Below, one piece after another: positions 62,908-64,000 of a DNA stretch of 64,000 bases. Positions within the stretch are counted from its first letter, which is position 1, and each line of letters starts with the position of its first letter. The translations under genes were made by a program, and so were the position numbers. Location: positions 186,001 to 250,000 of the forward strand of contig NZ_AAWS01000001.1 in assembly GCF_000169175.1 (NCBI RefSeq). Reading direction: 5' to 3'. The notes under the pieces were generated by a model. The model ran no database searches and was not told where the DNA came from. It saw nothing but the letters and a program-made list of their open reading frames with translations. This stretch comes from Microscilla marina ATCC 23134 (GTDB lineage Bacteria; Bacteroidota; Bacteroidia; Cytophagales; Microscillaceae).

Positions 62908-64000
62908 ATGTTTACACCTAAAACTAAACAGCCTTCAGAAATGATGACGACCCCTGAATTAATTGCACAAACCAACCAAAGTCTACTGGCAGATCATCAA
63001 CACCAGCTATACCATTTGCAAGAAATATTAGCAAAAAAGCAGATCGACATAGAGCCTGTTATTCAAAAACTGCAGGCTTTTCAAGTGAGCGTGCCCAGCT
63101 GGGCTTTGGGTACGGGTGGCACACGTTTTGGACGCTTTCCTATAGGGGGAGAGCCACGTAGTATTGAAGAAAAAATAGCAGACACAAGTCTTTTGCACCA
63201 ACTTACAGGGAGTAACAATGCTATTTCTTTGCATATTCCCTGGGACACTTCGTTAGATTATAGCGCAGTTCGACAGTTTGCCCACAGCCGAGGAATCAAG
63301 TTTGATGCTATCAACTCTAATACTTTTCAAGATCATCCCCAACAAGTCTACTCATATAAATATGGTTCACTGAGTCATACCAAGGCTGAGGTAAGGCGGC
63401 AAGCCATTGAGCATAATTGCGAAGTGATAAATATAGGGCAGCAGTTGGGTTCTAAAGCTTTGACTACTTGGTTAGGCGATGGAGCCAACTTTCCAGGGCA
63501 AAATAATTTTAGAAAAGCCTATGAACGCACTGCCGAAAGTTTACAAGAAATATATCGATACTTGCCTACCCATTGGCAAATGTTGATAGAGTATAAGCCC
63601 TACGAACCTAATTTTTATTCAATGGTGATTCCTGATTGGGGGACAGCCCTGCTATTGGCGCAACAATTGGGTGATCAGGCGCAGGTATTGGTTGATCTGG
63701 GGCATCATTTACCCAATACCAACATTGAGCAAATTATTGCAAGATTGGCGGGCATAGGGCGTTTGGGTGGTTTTCATTTCAACGGGTCTTCTTATGGCGA
63801 CGATGACCTCACCACTGGAGCTTTAAAGCCTTACCGTTTATTTTTAATTTTTCAGGAACTTGTCAATGCTATGTGGAGTGATGCTCCCACCAATGCGTCG
63901 GACATTGCCTGGATGATTGACGCCAGCCATAATACCAAAGACCCAATAGAAGACTTAATGCAGGCAACCGAAGGGATATTAATAGAGTATGCCCATGCTT
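62908..64000 (+). CDS. rhaI: L-rhamnose isomerase-like sugar isomerase (3' partial)
   Basis: The frame starts at ATG 62908 and is open to the right edge, 364 codons. It has SWALGTGGTRFGRFPIGGEP, then SLHIPWDTSLDY, INIGQQLGSKALTTWLGDG, FPGQNNFRKAYERTA, LIEYKPYEPNFYSMVIPDWG, LVDLGHHLPNTN with a metal-ligand Asp/His, FHFNGSSYGDDDL and DIAWMIDASHN. These are diagnostic of the Bacteroidota L-rhamnose isomerase, a metal-dependent TIM barrel that makes L-rhamnulose. With the FGGY kinase upstream it suggests an L-rhamnose pathway. The C-terminus lies outside the window. Confidence 0.9.
   Translation, partial: MFTPKTKQPSEMMTTPELIAQTNQSLLADHQHQLYHLQEILAKKQIDIEPVIQKLQAFQVSVPSWALGTGGTRFGRFPIGGEPRSIEEKIADTSLLHQLTGSNNAISLHIPWDTSLDYSAVRQFAHSRGIKFDAINSNTFQDHPQQVYSYKYGSLSHTKAEVRRQAIEHNCEVINIGQQLGSKALTTWLGDGANFPGQNNFRKAYERTAESLQEIYRYLPTHWQMLIEYKPYEPNFYSMVIPDWGTALLLAQQLGDQAQVLVDLGHHLPNTNIEQIIARLAGIGRLGGFHFNGSSYGDDDLTTGALKPYRLFLIFQELVNAMWSDAPTNASDIAWMIDASHNTKDPIEDLMQATEGILIEYAHA

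Noticed and set aside
1-64000. tRNA or rRNA genes
   Set aside because: I saw no tRNA cloverleaf with a GGTTCGAATCC-type arm and no rRNA sequence, but I could not run a covariance-model search.

Overview
The window looks like chromosomal DNA of a Cytophagales-type Bacteroidota, of the Microscilla kind. The signs are AT-rich DNA, weak or absent Shine-Dalgarno sequences with several GTG/TTG starts, one good TTG-N18-TAnnTTTG promoter, a BspA-like DUF285 repeat protein, a giant kinase/AAA/GAF/SpoIIE signalling protein and Bacteroidota-type L-rhamnose genes. No rRNA, tRNA, CRISPR array or intact transposase was seen. Species-level placement is inference.

Region 1 (1-31.3 kb) is mixed housekeeping, signalling and metabolism. 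It holds a CBS/DUF294 protein cut by the left edge, a cytochrome P450, the 1783-residue kinase/phosphatase, and a two-gene unit pairing a Pyr4/PaxB-like seven-helix membrane protein (candidate terpene cyclase) with an FAD amine-oxidase-type enzyme. Then come a DUF2807 lipoprotein, an MFS transporter, oligopeptidase B, fumarylacetoacetase, a 26-repeat DUF285 surface protein, a STAND NTPase convergent with a PD-(D/E)XK nuclease-like protein, a DUF2855 protein, and the two subunits of 3-oxoacid CoA-transferase. Fumarylacetoacetase releases acetoacetate, which the CoA-transferase can activate. Three copies of a short interspersed repeat lie in spacers; one is a complete MITE-like element with inverted ends.

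Region 2 (30.7-59.4 kb) is a surface polysaccharide locus. It has a PglD-like acyltransferase, an M48 lipoprotein protease, a Wzm/Wzt-type ABC exporter with a cargo-binding tail, a dehydrogenase/formyltransferase/aminotransferase cassette that probably makes an N-formylated amino sugar, and several glycosyltransferases. A tightly overlapping pseudaminic acid operon follows: pseB, pseC, an aldo/keto reductase, an SDR, pseF, a pseG-pseH fusion and pseI. After it come tailoring genes: methyltransferase, hexapeptide acyltransferase, PhyH dioxygenase and a capsule-synthase-like transferase.

The locus is full of dead genes: remnants of WbpE- and WbpB-type genes just before intact relatives, a broken formyltransferase, a PIG-L deacetylase with a lost metal site, an SDR with an in-frame TGA, and a glycosyltransferase shifted at a poly-A run. 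This suggests rapid replacement of surface sugars, although two lesions (the DUF285 start and the last glycosyltransferase) could be one-base sequencing errors in the same AAAAATC context.

Region 3 (59.6-64 kb) has a DUF5662 protein, an FGGY sugar kinase, a SiaC-family phosphoprotein and the start of an L-rhamnose isomerase that runs off the right edge. The kinase and isomerase probably act together in L-rhamnose (or L-fucose) use.
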